A DNA stretch of 64,000 nt from Antennarius striatus (GCF_040054535.1 NC_090795.1:9230501-9294500), one strand, 5' to 3'; positions 27,701 through 36,608 are shown, counted from the first letter of the stretch. Made by a program: numbers and translations. The notes: generated by a model from the sequence alone, not told the origin.

Positions 27701-28629
27701 CACAACATGTTTGAATGTGAACTTTATTGCATCCTCTCCTTTGTTTCCTCTTGCTTGCCTTTTGGATTCTTGCAGCTCAACATCTAGTAAGACCAGGTGA
27801 GAAGGCATTGCAACCTGCTGCTCTTTGTCTACTTTTTTTTCTTTTTCCATAATCAAGTTAATTCACTTAATTCCTAAAAAGGTCTGAGCTAATCCGAATA
27901 GTTTGAACCATCCATTCCTCCTCAGTGAAAAGAAGTCATTTCCTCCACAAGGAAGGAAATTACCTCTTTTGCAGAAGCGCTGTTTTTGTAGTCATCGACT
28001 GCAGGGATGTTTGTTATATTTTACTTACAATGCAGTGTTTCTTGAATTTCATCTTATTAAAGATAAAACTTTATTATTTGTAATGTATAATATTTAAATT
28101 TTACTCCCATACTTTCACAACATTTTCTAAATTACAACTTTATTATCATAATTATAATTTTAATGATTTTTTTAAAACAGAATAACTAAAACAGCTTAAG
28201 GGCTGCAACAAAATTTAGTTTTTTAATATCTACGTTCAAAGCTGCAATTGAGGTTTCAGAATGAAGCTTGAAATGTCAAAAACCCAAAGCCCCTCATCTT
28301 AATGATATTTAAATAAATGTAAAGTAGTTCTTCAGGGTAAGATCACACGTTGTCAGATTCATTTGATGCGTTGAACTTTGCTGCAGTCAGCCTCCCCTTG
28401 CTGGTCCCCTCTGTTTGAACCTCATATGTTTTGAGGTTTGCAATAAAATTTGATGTTTGAAGACGGCGTCTCGATCGCGTTTGTCTGACGGCCGGTTGTG
28501 TTTTGTCTCGTCAGCGCTGCTCGGCTCGGCCTCCTGTCTGAGCAGCACAGATTCCTCCTGCAGCAGCATCAGCTCCAGCAGCTGCTTGCCTCACAACCTT
28601 CAGCGGTACGACACACACACACACACACA

Positions 28630-28677
<48 letters not shown>

Positions 28678-29190
28678 CAAATGCATTTAAAAAAAACAAG
28701 CTACAATTTCCTTTGGATAATGGCCTAAATTGCCCTGCTTATTAACTTTCCCCTGTCCCTCATTGTTGTCATCCTTCTTATCTTCTCTCGTTTCCCTTCC
28801 TTTTTCTTGTCTGAAAGTTTCACTTAATCCTAATTTTTTCCTCCTGCATTTTCCCTTTCTTCCCTCCCTCCTTCCCCCTCTCTCCCTCCCCCATCTCTCC
28901 CCCAGGAGCAACAGCAGGTGTTGCTTTACCAATTGATGCAGCAGCAGCAGGACCTCCAGCAGCTGCAGTCCCTCTCCTCCTCTGCCCAGATTCCCTCCAT
29001 CCCGCTCTCTTCTGCTCAGCTGCCCATCAACAACCTGCTGCCCGGCGCCCAGAGCCAAGGCCAAGGCGCCATCACCGCCAACCCCTTTCTTGCGCTGCAG
29101 CATGCACATGCTGACACGCACGCCTCTGGGGCTCAGAAGCCGCGGCTGGCCGAGAAGGCCGTGGGCGTTGCAGGGCAGGAGAAGACATGA
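7999..29190 (+). CDS. mllt10: mllt10 (AF10), 3' portion: DOT1L-cofactor chromatin protein
   Basis: Thirteen confident coding exons: 7999-8094, 8360-8690, 9297-9509, 10695-11180, 17289-17449, 21757-21874, 24411-24483, 25634-25827, 26506-26655, 26970-27013, 27133-27434, 28515-28605, 28906-29190. They join without frame breaks into about 847 residues. Two optional small exons (13210-13266, 27776-27796) would add 26. Recognition rests on AF10 signatures in order: basic KHKK stretch, ARFTNANFQEV, DFLSFSDS, AGYKRPQ, KSPSLLRNGGLQ, APSHMFGNR, AALIAHSE, LQIRYD, octapeptide EQLLERQW, the leucine zipper through AQLSVPF, GIVGALNGVIQTP, a Q-rich tail, PINNLL and NPFLAL. AF10 binds histone H3 through its N-terminal PHD module (not in this window) and recruits DOT1L through the octapeptide/zipper to support H3K79 methylation. 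The paralogue MLLT6 shares the zipper, but FTNANFQEV and GVIQTP favour MLLT10. The 5' end is missing. Confidence 0.93.
8360..8690 (+). CDS. mllt10: mllt10 exon: FTNANFQEV segment
   Basis: Acceptor CCTCCAG ends at 8359 and the donor is CAAG|GTGAAT. The exon is 331 nt, phase 0 to 1. It encodes the AF10-specific KRLDDGNARFTNANFQEVSS stretch, then a lysine/serine linker with GQRG and a Ser/Thr-rich end. Two strong GTAAG-type donors lie inside it, at 8517 and 8558, but protein similarity continues past both, so the longer exon is preferred. Confidence 0.9.
9297..9509 (+). CDS. mllt10: mllt10 exon: DFLSFSDS segment
   Basis: Acceptor TTTTTCAG ends at 9296 and the donor is GCAG|GTACGA. The exon is 213 nt, phase 1 to 1, so it could be skipped in frame. 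It encodes SSDFLSFSDSTLR, matching AF10 DFLSFTDSDLR, followed by a Gly/Ser-rich disordered stretch. Confidence 0.88.
10695..11180 (+). CDS. mllt10: mllt10 exon: KSFEN/AGYKR to LLRNG segment
   Basis: Acceptor TTATTTCAG ends at 10694 and the donor is CCAG|GTGAGG. The exon is 486 nt, phase 1 to 1, the largest coding exon here. It begins near a KLYENS motif, contains AGYKRPQ and a KKKKKGN basic cluster, then Ser- and Gly-rich low complexity, and ends with KSPSLLRNGGLQS. The human protein has an AT-hook (GPGRPKG) directly after the basic cluster. Here that stretch reads GNWRNRFGPCFTTD and no AT-hook core is visible. Confidence 0.9.
13210..13266 (+). CDS. mllt10: Candidate small mllt10 exon (57 nt)
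   Basis: A pyrimidine-rich acceptor (CCACCTTCACTTCAG) precedes a 57-nt segment ending at GTG|GTGAAA. It is phase 1 to 1, exactly what the flanking exons at 11180 and 17289 require, and stays open, encoding GSGACISPYGGGGGVETACG across the joins. Human AF10 also has residues between LRNGSLQ and the next shared block, but no clear sequence match is seen. It sits 55 nt before a long TG repeat. It may be a real fish-specific exon or a chance fit. Confidence 0.35.
13322..13380 (+). repeat. (TG)n microsatellite
   Basis: Uninterrupted TG repeat of about 59 nt in an mllt10 intron, 55 nt downstream of the candidate 57-nt exon. Confidence 0.99.
15093..15137 (+). repeat. (GT)n microsatellite
   Basis: Pure GT repeat of about 45 nt after an A-rich run, within an mllt10 intron. 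Confidence 0.99.
16100..16186 (+). repeat. (TG)n microsatellite
   Basis: Pure TG repeat of about 87 nt in an mllt10 intron, after a C-rich/pyrimidine-rich stretch at about 15900-16060. Confidence 0.99.
16953..17254 (+). mobile_element. Teleost L2/SINE-like interspersed repeat
   Basis: The element carries hallmark phrases of a very common fish repeat: CCTATCCCAGCTGG, GAGGCAGGGTGCACTC, CAATTTGGTATCACC, GCTGCATGTTTTTAGAG, GAGAGAACCCACGCAGACAC, GGGAGAACACACAAACTCC, and an end resembling CAGCGCTACCCACTACACCA. These match the 3' region of elements usually annotated as LINE/L2-related or SINE in teleosts. It ends about 35 nt before an mllt10 exon and has no coding capacity. The exact family is not assigned. 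Confidence 0.82.
17289..17449 (+). CDS. mllt10: mllt10 exon: Ser/Gln-rich linker
   Basis: Acceptor TTTCTCCACAG ends at 17288 and the donor is GCAC|GTGAGT. The exon is 161 nt, phase 1 to 0. It encodes a Gly/Ser/Ala linker with SELSQQQQPMPSL that resembles the human AF10 STPVSSSHLPQQ region. The exon begins only about 35 nt after the end of an interspersed repeat. Confidence 0.8.
19203..19266 (+). repeat. (TC)n microsatellite
   Basis: TC repeat of about 64 nt in an mllt10 intron. On the minus strand it creates false RERERE open frames. Confidence 0.99.
21757..21874 (+). CDS. mllt10: mllt10 exon: APSHMFGNR segment
   Basis: Acceptor CTGTCTGCAG ends at 21756 and the donor is GCAG|GTATGG. The exon is 118 nt, phase 0 to 1. 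It encodes LAPSHMFGNRLNPNAAMAAL and then IAHSE, a near match to the AF10 block APSHMYGNR...MAALIAQSE. A TG repeat begins about 14 nt into the following intron. Confidence 0.92.
24411..24483 (+). CDS. mllt10: mllt10 exon: DQELGDS segment
   Basis: Acceptor CTGTTCTAG ends at 24410 and the donor is CACG|GTGAGT, followed at once by a 75-nt CA repeat. The exon is 73 nt, phase 1 to 2. It encodes DQELGDSGVGAQGFSIRASP, corresponding to AF10 TDQDLGDN...RGSLSPRSP. The split arginine codon joins the next exon to give PRSP, as in the human protein. Confidence 0.88.
24490..24564 (+). repeat. (CA)n microsatellite against a splice donor
   Basis: CA repeat of about 75 nt starting six bases after the exon 24411-24483 donor (GTGAGTA). 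Confidence 0.99.
24697..24761 (+). repeat. (CA)n microsatellite
   Basis: Second CA repeat in the same intron, with one CG interruption. Confidence 0.98.
25634..25827 (+). CDS. mllt10: mllt10 exon: octapeptide motif
   Basis: Acceptor CTTCATGAAG ends at 25633 and the donor is GACG|GTGAGG. The exon is 194 nt, phase 2 to 1. It encodes LQIRYD, a Gly/Pro-rich insert, then PPVATSIEQLLERQWNEGQ. EQLLERQW is the octapeptide of the OM-LZ unit, which with the zipper in the next exon binds DOT1L. The Gly/Pro-rich insert is G-rich in DNA and longer than the human counterpart. Confidence 0.94.
26506..26655 (+). CDS. mllt10: mllt10 exon: leucine zipper (DOT1L-binding coiled coil)
   Basis: Acceptor CACCCTTTCAG ends at 26505 and the donor is TCTG|GTACAC, where a CA repeat begins at the splice site itself. 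The exon is 150 nt, phase 1 to 1. It encodes GMLKSLHQLQEENRKLEEQ followed by IKTLTMKKERLQLL and AQLSVPF, almost the whole leucine zipper. In MLL-AF10 and CALM-AF10 leukaemia fusions this OM-LZ part recruits DOT1L (established for the family). Skipping this exon would remove the zipper and keep the frame. Confidence 0.95.
26970..27013 (+). CDS. mllt10: mllt10 short exon after the zipper
   Basis: Acceptor TTTGTTGCAG ends at 26969 and the donor is CTCAG|GTAAGA. The exon is 44 nt, phase 1 to 0. It encodes DVKGATDSSLPVAAQ, loosely matching the human TTDSLNSS/NSLPV region. It is supported by good splice sites and by correct phase on both sides. Confidence 0.78.
27133..27434 (+). CDS. mllt10: mllt10 exon: GIVGALNGVIQTP segment
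   Basis: Acceptor CTTTCTTAG ends at 27132 and the donor is ACAG|GTACAT. The exon is 302 nt, phase 0 to 2. It is GC-rich and encodes a Ser-rich STSSLSTPP segment, a Gly/Ala/Leu stretch and then GGIVGALNGVIQTP. The last motif is shared with human AF10 (INGIVGALNGVIQTP) and helps separate MLLT10 from MLLT6. Confidence 0.92.
27776..27796 (+). CDS. mllt10: Candidate mllt10 microexon (21 nt)
   Basis: A strong acceptor (TTTTGGATTCTTGCAG) and a strong donor (CCAG|GTGAGA) flank 21 nt. The phase is 2 to 2, exactly fitting the exons ending at 27434 and starting at 28515. Inclusion would add seven residues (roughly SSTSSKT) between VNN and the GLLSEQ block without breaking the frame. I cannot confirm use from sequence alone. 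Confidence 0.42.
28515..28605 (+). CDS. mllt10: mllt10 exon: GLLSEQ / glutamine-rich segment
   Basis: Acceptor TCTCGTCAG ends at 28514 and the donor is AGCG|GTACGA, followed within a few bases by a CA repeat of about 66 nt. The exon is 91 nt, phase 2 to 0. It encodes LGLLSEQHRFLLQQHQLQQ and then LLASQ, matching human GLGLLSDQQRQ...QQLLNSQ. Confidence 0.92.
28610..28675 (+). repeat. (CA)n microsatellite against a splice donor
   Basis: CA repeat of about 66 nt with one TA interruption, starting four bases after the donor of exon 28515-28605. Confidence 0.99.
28906..29190 (+). CDS. mllt10: mllt10 terminal coding exon with stop
   Basis: Acceptor CTCTCCCCCAG ends at 28905 and the TGA is at 29188-29190. 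The exon encodes EQQQVLLYQLMQQQQDLQQL, then PINNLLPGAQ, TANPFLALQ and a short tail ending GQEKT. The human tail has the same order: QAFLYQLMQ, PINNLL, TNPFLTI, ending AQEKS. The stop is therefore considered the natural C-terminus. Confidence 0.95.
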   Translation, partial: EQQQVLLYQLMQQQQDLQQLQSLSSSAQIPSIPLSSAQLPINNLLPGAQSQGQGAITANPFLALQHAHADTHASGAQKPRLAEKAVGVAGQEKT

Positions 29191-30736
29191 CAACAGATGC
29201 TCTGTTTGCTTCTTTGGTTGTTGGTCTTTTTATTTAAATAAATATGGAGAATATTCTGGAGAAATCTGCCTGTCGGTCAACTTTGTAGTTCAACAATGAA
29301 GATGTCAGCAGCAGAGAAATCGGTGTTCCTGGTACAACTTTCTTTCCAGTTGTGCTTTAGTATACACTATGGTGTGTGATGGCATACATTTGCAGTCACT
29401 GAATCTCTCTAGTTGACCTTTCCAAGTTTAGTTTTGCAACTTTGTTTTGGTCAGAACAATTTGTTTTGTATTATTTATTTCTATCAACTTAAAGATTTTT
29501 AGCTTTAGTGCTGCTTCAGGTTCTTATTTTGTCACTGGTAAGATAACTTTTGATATCACTGGTAGAAAATTATTTTGTAATTGTCAGTAAATAAGCCCAT
29601 CATGTATTTATTCGCTTCTCTTCTGACCAACAGGTCGATGTTTCTTTAAGTCTCTGAACATTTTCTTCTCTGATTTCATCATTCTTCTTCCTCTACATAT
29701 TCTGTCTCTTCCTTCTTTACTGAGTTGTTTTTTTTTAATCATTTCCTTTCTATCCACATTTCCACTTCCCTCTCCGTTGTCTGACTCTCAGGGGCCTCAG
29801 CTATAACAGAAGCTAGCGCGCACAGAAATACAAGTGTAACAGAAAATAGAGATGCATTAATAAGTAAAAAAAACTACAATTCCGTACCACAGGACTGCTG
29901 TGGTCCTTAAGGGAATACTGGATGAGAGGCTGGTGAAAATATTTAGCATGTTGTTGCTGTTGCCTCTTATCCTTTCTCTTTCTCCGTTAGTGGATCCATT
30001 ATTGTCAGTGAACCAAGTCTCATACAGTCACCGTGGAAGCCTTGCTTTTGACTGTTTCTTTTCTGGGCCAGATGCAGGGCGCTCACTCAGGGAAGTGAAA
30101 TGTAAACTTAGAAAGGAAAAACAACCACTTGTATGATCAGAAAGATGCATTAATCTACTCTCCAATTATACAATTGGTTGTCATCGGGTGGAAATCATTC
30201 CATTTCACCTTCCTGATTGAGCCCCCCGCTACACCTACCTCTTAAGCAGGACCAGCCTATCAGGACCTAAATACAAAAAATCCACTACAGTCAGGACTGG
30301 CCAACCAGGGTCTCAACCCAAGTGCCTGAGGCCGAAAGCGGAAGGCAGGAATAATTTTCTTTTACCCGTGTCCTTGTCTAAACCCAGTTCTTCAGAACTC
30401 TGCCGGTAATTAAGTTACAAAGGCTGGTTAGTGTCGAGCTGGACATGCTGTTTTTAATAAAACCAGGAAATATTCTGCTGCATTCTCCAATATCAAAGCC
30501 AACTTGCATTGCGCTTTTTATTTATTGGGAGGTTATTTGTGTAATAAGCGTAAGATTATATATTTTAAAATCCTGCTGGTGTTGCAATTTAACATTTTGT
30601 ACTACTGTGTAAAGTTGTATTTGTCTTGTTTTCCTCATACAATTTGATCTTGCTTTAAACCCTTTAATGACTTCTACTCTGTGTTGTGTTTGAAGCCTAG
30701 AGGCGACTCTGTAGTCGATTGATCGGCGGGTGTGGC

Positions 30737-30841
30737 TGTACATAACTGTTTTTTAGGAAGTGTGCCAGTGGGCATAAAGTGGCACTGTTTTTACCTCGAT
30801 ACGTGTAAATAGACTTTTTTCATTGGCCGTTGGTGTACATA
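30737..30841 (+). promoter_or_regulatory. mllt10: Cluster of three Pumilio-type motifs (TGTANATA)
   Basis: TGTACATA at 30737-30744, TGTAAATA at 30804-30811 and TGTACATA at 30834-30841 all match the 8-nt Pumilio consensus on the mRNA-sense strand. They lie within 105 nt, inside the likely distal 3' UTR of mllt10. If that UTR form is made, PUM proteins could repress or destabilise it. Binding is an inference. Confidence 0.5.
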
Positions 30842-31131
30842 AGTAATTGTGATTGGCCGTGCTAGTGTGAAGGAAAGCCAATGAAGCCTCAGTGTGTGTG
30901 AATCTTTAGGACCAGAGAAAAAGTTTGACAATGACTGGACACAAAGTATTAATTTATTTTTATATGTTCAGGGACATTGTGTTTCTTTTTTAAGTTTTGC
31001 ACCATTTTCTTGAAAAGTGATTTTATACTTGGGGCACCATGTTTTCACCTCTGCACACATTTATTTCGATCAGTTTTGTACAAGTGGAAAACAATGGGGT
31101 AAAATTTGACATTTGTATTACAAAACACCAA

Positions 31132-31137
31132 AATAAA
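31132..31137 (+). other. mllt10: Distal polyadenylation signal AATAAA (mllt10)
   Basis: AATAAA sits at the end of the AT-rich 3' UTR-like stretch, and a second copy occurs at 31193-31198. The proximal alternative is at 29237-29242. Which is used cannot be told from sequence. Confidence 0.45.
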
Positions 31138-31150
31138 AGAAACACTATAT

Positions 31151-32037
31151 GGATAACGCATCAGGAGCATTTTGTCTTGTTTCAATGAGCAAAATAAATA
31201 GTGACTCATAATAACTATTAAATAACTCATAAATGGACAAAGCAGGGAATTTGTTCCATCAATTGTAAGATTTAATTTTTATTTGAATTTATTTGAGCAG
31301 ACCTATTTATATTACACCTATTTTGAAAAATATAATGGAAGTTGTATTTTTATGATGAATTTTGTTTTTCAGCCCACAAAGTAAGCGGATTCCATTAGTC
31401 ACAGTAAGATTGCCTTCAGGACATAAAGAAAAAATGCAGTTAATATACAGTTGTTGCCATGCGCACACAGCAGACCCTACAGTAATTTGATAAGGACTGC
31501 ATTCGTGTAGAAGCAAAAGAAAAATGTGCAGTTACCCAAGCTGACTAAATCTCATCGCACGGATATTTAAAATTTAATTTCTGTCTTTGTAAAATGGAAT
31601 GTAAAACATCTTTTTTTTAAAAAAAATTATATTTAATAATGCACACACCGGAAATTAAAACCTGTAGTGATTCAATGTAGACCAAACCAATAAACACTTA
31701 TCTAGTTCAAGCTCTTATATTTTCTGGTTACAGTTTCAAGATGTGAGTTTTTCAGTTGTAAGGGAACATCTTCAAATTTAAACAATGTGCTTCAAGGCTC
31801 CTGTCCTCCATACACACACACACACACACACTCCGAAGCTGATGACTTCCAGCTGCCAAGAAACAACCTGTGTGTGTATGTGTGTGTGTTCGGATGTAGG
31901 GGCACCATCCTGCTACATCTGCTTCTGCCCTGGTAATTAAAAGCTCACTTTCCTGCTGTACCCCCCCACCCCAAAATCCCCCTCCCCCACCAACACCACA
32001 CACAAACACACTCCTCCCGAGCTTTTTGCCCCTCGTT

Positions 32038-32085
<48 letters not shown>

Positions 32086-32337
32086 TATAACCTGCGTTCA
32101 ACATAATAACCCCTCCTTTCCCTCCTCCTTTCTTAAGCACTTGCTCACACACCCCTCCCACCGCCAAATATCCTTCACCATAGCCCCCACCCCCCACCCC
32201 CACATACACTCACTATCAGTCCTGTCAGTCACAGCCTGGATGTTTAAATACACCCCCCACTCTACTGAATACAACTCCACTGCCCACGACCGTCTCTTGC
32301 ATATGAGCTGCTCCAGTCTAACAGTAGCACCTCCCAA

Positions 32338-32388
<51 letters not shown>

Positions 32389-32578
32389 ACAAAGCTCCTG
32401 TGTCCATCATCTCAAACCCACCTAGAAACCTACCCAGGGGTAGTAAGGGGTACCAGCTGATTCAGGACCCCTGTCTGCTGTCTGACTCCGCGCCTGATCA
32501 CAAAGTCATAACATGACTAAGCCCTGGTGCATGGAGACAGGAGATCTCTCTTTCTTCATCTCTCTCTCTAACTCCATG

Positions 32579-32628
<50 letters not shown>

Positions 32629-33693
32629 AGACCAGATAGAGGCCAGCAGCAGGGTTAAGCCCTGGATGATTAGACAAATGTTGGGCAGGATCTGGCTTCA
32701 GAGGCGAGCTGAGCTGCTGTCACAGAGGAATGCGCCGCAGCAACATGGATACCTGCCTCTGACCGAGCAGCTCCCATATGTTCCATTCCCCGTCCACCAG
32801 GATTTAATCTACAATTTCAAAATGTAGAATTTTAATTATTTTGTCTTTTTAGAGCAAACAGATTTAAAAATAATTTAATTCCACCAAGGCAGCTATGAAA
32901 ATATATTTTGATGGCAATTTAGTTTTCAAGAGTTTTCTATTAATTTTTATGAAATGTGCCAATACATCTACTACGACCCCAAAGAAACAGAATTTTGGGG
33001 GGGTTGTTATTTTCATGTACCTCGTCCAGTTTAAATCTCAAAAAAATTCTAAAATTTCAGCACTGAACTGAAGTGAAAGATATTTTTCTACAAATCTGAT
33101 GGCTTTGGAATTTTCACAGGACACTGATTTTCCAAGTAGTTCAGTTTGTTGCCTTAATGGTTCCCATCCTGGGCAAGGAGTTCAGACGTAGAAAGGAAAG
33201 CAAAACCAAAACAAGTTCACCAAGTGCCACGAGTTTTACATACAGAGGTCATACATATGTTTGGTAATTCAGTTAAATTATTTAATTAGAACTCACCCTC
33301 AAAGAGCAAGAGCAATAAAGCTGTGAGCGGCTCCGGTCTAATAAACCATTAGCAGGAGGAGGCAGCCGCTGGTGTGTACTGTAATGCAGTGTAAATCATC
33401 ACAGAGTGGTTGCCATCAGGAGGCTTAATCCCAGCCAGAAACCTGCAGTCAGCTGCTAGGGGCCCTGATCCGGTGCAGAGTGGAACCAGATCTGGCAAAC
33501 AGAGGTGTTTAGGGCCTGGGAGGAAGAGGAGGAGGAGGAAAAAGGGTTGAAGGAGAGTGGGGGGGGAAACAGCTGAGGAGATTCCCATGATGTGTGTGAT
33601 GTGTGTTTCCACCCGCTTTAGGATAATGGTGATGGGCAGAAGATGTAAGATTCAGTCTCATCTCTCTGAATGATGCTCCTCTGCCACCCACTG

Positions 33694-33773
<80 letters not shown>

Positions 33774-34263
33774 TTCTCTGCCTCCCAGTTCAATGATACC
33801 ATGCAATGACCTCAGGGTAAACACAAAATGACAAATCACAGTAAAAGTACGGAAAATGCTGTTAATTAATTCAAGTGAAGTCAGATGTTCATTTAGCCTA
33901 AAATTCAAATCTCTGTTTCTGAGTGCTTATGTTCTAAAAACACAACACTTCCTGATCCACAATGCAGATCAAGAAAATCTACAAAATAACTCTGTTTAGT
34001 TTACAGAGTGTTGGACAATTTAAAAGCAGTAAATAAAACAGTCTGTTACAATCAGCAATGACACTAACATCATCCATGGGTAGACGACACAGAGAAATGA
34101 ATCTGGCTGACATCTACTGCAAGAATTAATTTCTGCAACCGAGACCCAAATATCAAATAATTACGAGGAGTGATTACAAATATACAGAAAGTACATTAAA
34201 AAGATATGCTACATTTATATACATTTTTTTAAAAATGTGTTGTGCAATTAATTTGTTTAGAAA

Positions 34264-34351
<88 letters not shown>

Positions 34352-34480
34352 ACGCCATTATTTTTTCTTTGTGGATATTATACATAAAGTTGAACTTTTT
34401 CCTTTTTGAAAGATTTACAGAAATGTTGTGGACACTAATAATATAATAATCAATATTTAATTCAATAGGCCCTTTCAGTA
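31151..34480. other. Intergenic: microsatellite cluster, no gene seen
   Basis: AT-rich DNA with several CA repeats: 31811-31830, 32041-32083, 32341-32386, 32581-32623 and 33696-33769. There are C-rich runs around 31960-32200, and a CTAT array at 34265-34351. Open frames here are products of the repeats. No protein family was recognised on either strand. Confidence 0.7.
34265..34351 (+). repeat. (CTAT)n tetranucleotide array
   Basis: Perfect CTAT (GATA-class) repeat of about 87 nt, directly before a CpG-dense block. Confidence 0.99.
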
Positions 34481-34499
34481 AAGGATAATATTAGATGAA

Positions 34500-34780
34500 T
34501 GAATTTCTACTGCATGTAGTCTGCGCCGCATGAGGTGACACGCAGGGCTGTAGCCCAGCGGTGTGTCGCCGGCGCGCAGCAGCGTTCTGCCTGTACTTAG
34601 CGGCGACTCCTCCGCTCTCCCGCCGAGCGGAGTGAATCGCTGTGCGGCAAGCGAAGCGTTCCTCCCCCGCTGCCTGTGTCTCCCAGTACCGGCGAGTAGA
34701 AAGGAGCTCCGAAAACAGCGCATAAGCATGCAGGATAGCCTCCCTGTGCACACAGAGCGTTAAACGGAGCCGTGTAGGGA
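34500..34780. promoter_or_regulatory. Isolated CpG-dense island, owner unknown
   Basis: More than 25 CpG dinucleotides fall in about 270 bp, including a GTCGCCGGCGCGCAG stretch, while the flanks are AT-rich and CpG-poor. Both strands have short open frames without recognised domains. This is the profile of an unmethylated vertebrate promoter, so a non-coding or distant gene's transcript could start here. A GC-rich repeat is the alternative. Confidence 0.4.
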
Positions 34781-35510
34781 AGGGATTGAATTCGTGGTTT
34801 TCTGTTGTCTGCTTTTCCCCTTTATTCGAAAGGGGGAAATGCAGCTCTGCAGCACAGATCGACCACCGGAAGGGTGAGCTGGGGCCGAGCCCCGGCGTGG
34901 AGAGCAGCCCCCGCGTTAACTCACATCAGGTTCTCACAATGTTCAAAATCCTGACACATGTTGGGATTTTGGTACGCAACGCTTTTTAGACACTCTTTTA
35001 AATTATTCATTCCACACTTTCACAGGAATCCACCAGATTCCAGTCACCTCGACTCAAGATGTTTTTTTGACTTTTCTTGCATAAAGTTAAATACATGTAA
35101 CTTTACATGTAAATAGAATTGATATAATATTGTCCAGTATTTTACTACTGTATATATTATAAAATATACATGTAATAGTGTACAAGATTCTTAAATTGGC
35201 TTGTATTGAGATTATTTATTTCCCAGCTATATCTCTACACTACTAGATAAGATCATAGCTATAGTTTCTTTGTGATGTTTCATTGTAATGCCTTATTTTG
35301 TTTATTTTTGTATTTTTACTTGCATTTTTTTAAAAATATACTTAGTGATCATTGAAGCGCAAATGTGTCTTTATTTTATTTTATTTTGTTTTATTTTATT
35401 TTATTTTATTTTATTCTGCGCTAACATGCTACATTTCATCATAAGAGATACACCAATGACTGATATGGGAATACCACCAGAAATAAAGTCTCCATCTCAC
35501 ACACACGCAG

Positions 35511-35511
<1 letters not shown>

Positions 35512-35606
<95 letters not shown>
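35512..35606 (+). repeat. (CA)n microsatellite
   Basis: CA repeat of about 95 nt, one of the longest in the window. Confidence 0.99.
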
Positions 35607-35608
<2 letters not shown>

Positions 35609-36431
35609 AGCCACACAGGTTTAAACACCATGAACTATTTTCTTTGAAATGTTTACATCGTGGACAAAGGGCCAGCATTGAATTCCCTGTATGTACCATG
35701 ACTGAATGGGCTCCGGATGAAGAATGAAACACATTGCAAGGACAGGTGGTGCTGACAGAGATGAATTTAATCTTGTGGGGTTATAATGAATGTGACGGGA
35801 TATAGATCTGAGATGAGATCTGGTTTGATCATCAGGTAAAAATAGATCAATCAGTGGCAGATCATTACAGATAATTACTTTCAAATGATGGTTAGAGGTC
35901 CATATTATTAAGTAAGTCTAGGTTACTGATGACAGGATGAGGGAATTTCCAATGTTTAATAATTACACTGAAAGCAACAGAATAGATAATGGAATTGTAC
36001 TATTTATATTTCCTTCTTGTCAAGTGATTTTTATTATTTTGATATTTATTAGGCCATGTATTGGTTCAAAAATCATCAACATGCATAAAACCTTTGATCC
36101 ACTGCTCTGCTCTGTGTAAGTGTGTGTTTTACGATTAGCCAATAAGCACCAAGGAAAAAGCTGCGGAAAGAGAGGGGCTCCGGGGGCTGCTCTGAACAGT
36201 CGAAGTAAAGTGCCTTGCTCAAGGATGGTGCGCCGTATTGTAGGAGAAACATCCCTGTGGAGAAGTGAACTAATTTCCAACACTGAAATCAGTACATCGG
36301 AGGATGAAGCAGAGAAAATCGCTGCTGCAATCACGATAAACGAGTAAAAAACAAGCATGTGAAGAGATCTGGGATTTCTCCAACGGCAACAGCTGCTAAA
36401 TGATAAAACTGTATAATGGTGGAGGCCTAGG

Positions 36432-36433
<2 letters not shown>

Positions 36434-36524
<91 letters not shown>

Positions 36525-36554
36525 ATGTGTGTTTGTGTGTGTGCTTGTCTGTGC

Positions 36555-36600
<46 letters not shown>
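36434..36600 (+). repeat. Compound (TG)n-(GCGT)n-(GA)n microsatellite
   Basis: A TG array to 36507 passes into GCGT units, mixed TG, and then a GA array at 36571-36600. Confidence 0.98.

Positions 36601-36608
<8 letters not shown>

Larger units (their letters stand above)
8095..28905 (+). other. mllt10: mllt10 introns: contents
   Basis: Introns vary from 117 nt (27014-27132 region) to over 6 kb (11181-17288). They hold TG/CA and TC microsatellites, one L2/SINE-like element at 16953-17254, and otherwise AT-rich unique DNA. The large introns at 11181-17288 and 17450-21756 were checked for further AF10 exons; only the 57-nt candidate at 13210 fitted the reading phase. A counterpart of the human exon encoding FSELLNAIHN was not found. 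Confidence 0.6.
29191..31150 (+). other. mllt10: Probable mllt10 3' UTR
   Basis: No coding exon follows the mllt10 stop. A proximal AATAAA lies at 29237-29242, only about 50 nt after the stop. A distal AATAAA at 31132-31137 and another at 31193-31198 close an AT-rich, UTR-like stretch. The interval contains an AU-rich nonamer TTATTTATT at 29471-29479 and three TGTANATA motifs at 30737-30841. The distal end is inferred from composition and signals only. Confidence 0.55.

Noticed and set aside
36120..36347. 75-residue frame ending ...SEDEAEKIAAAITINE considered as a gene fragment
   Set aside because: It overlaps a SINE-like phrase, lacks splice support, and matches no family I know.
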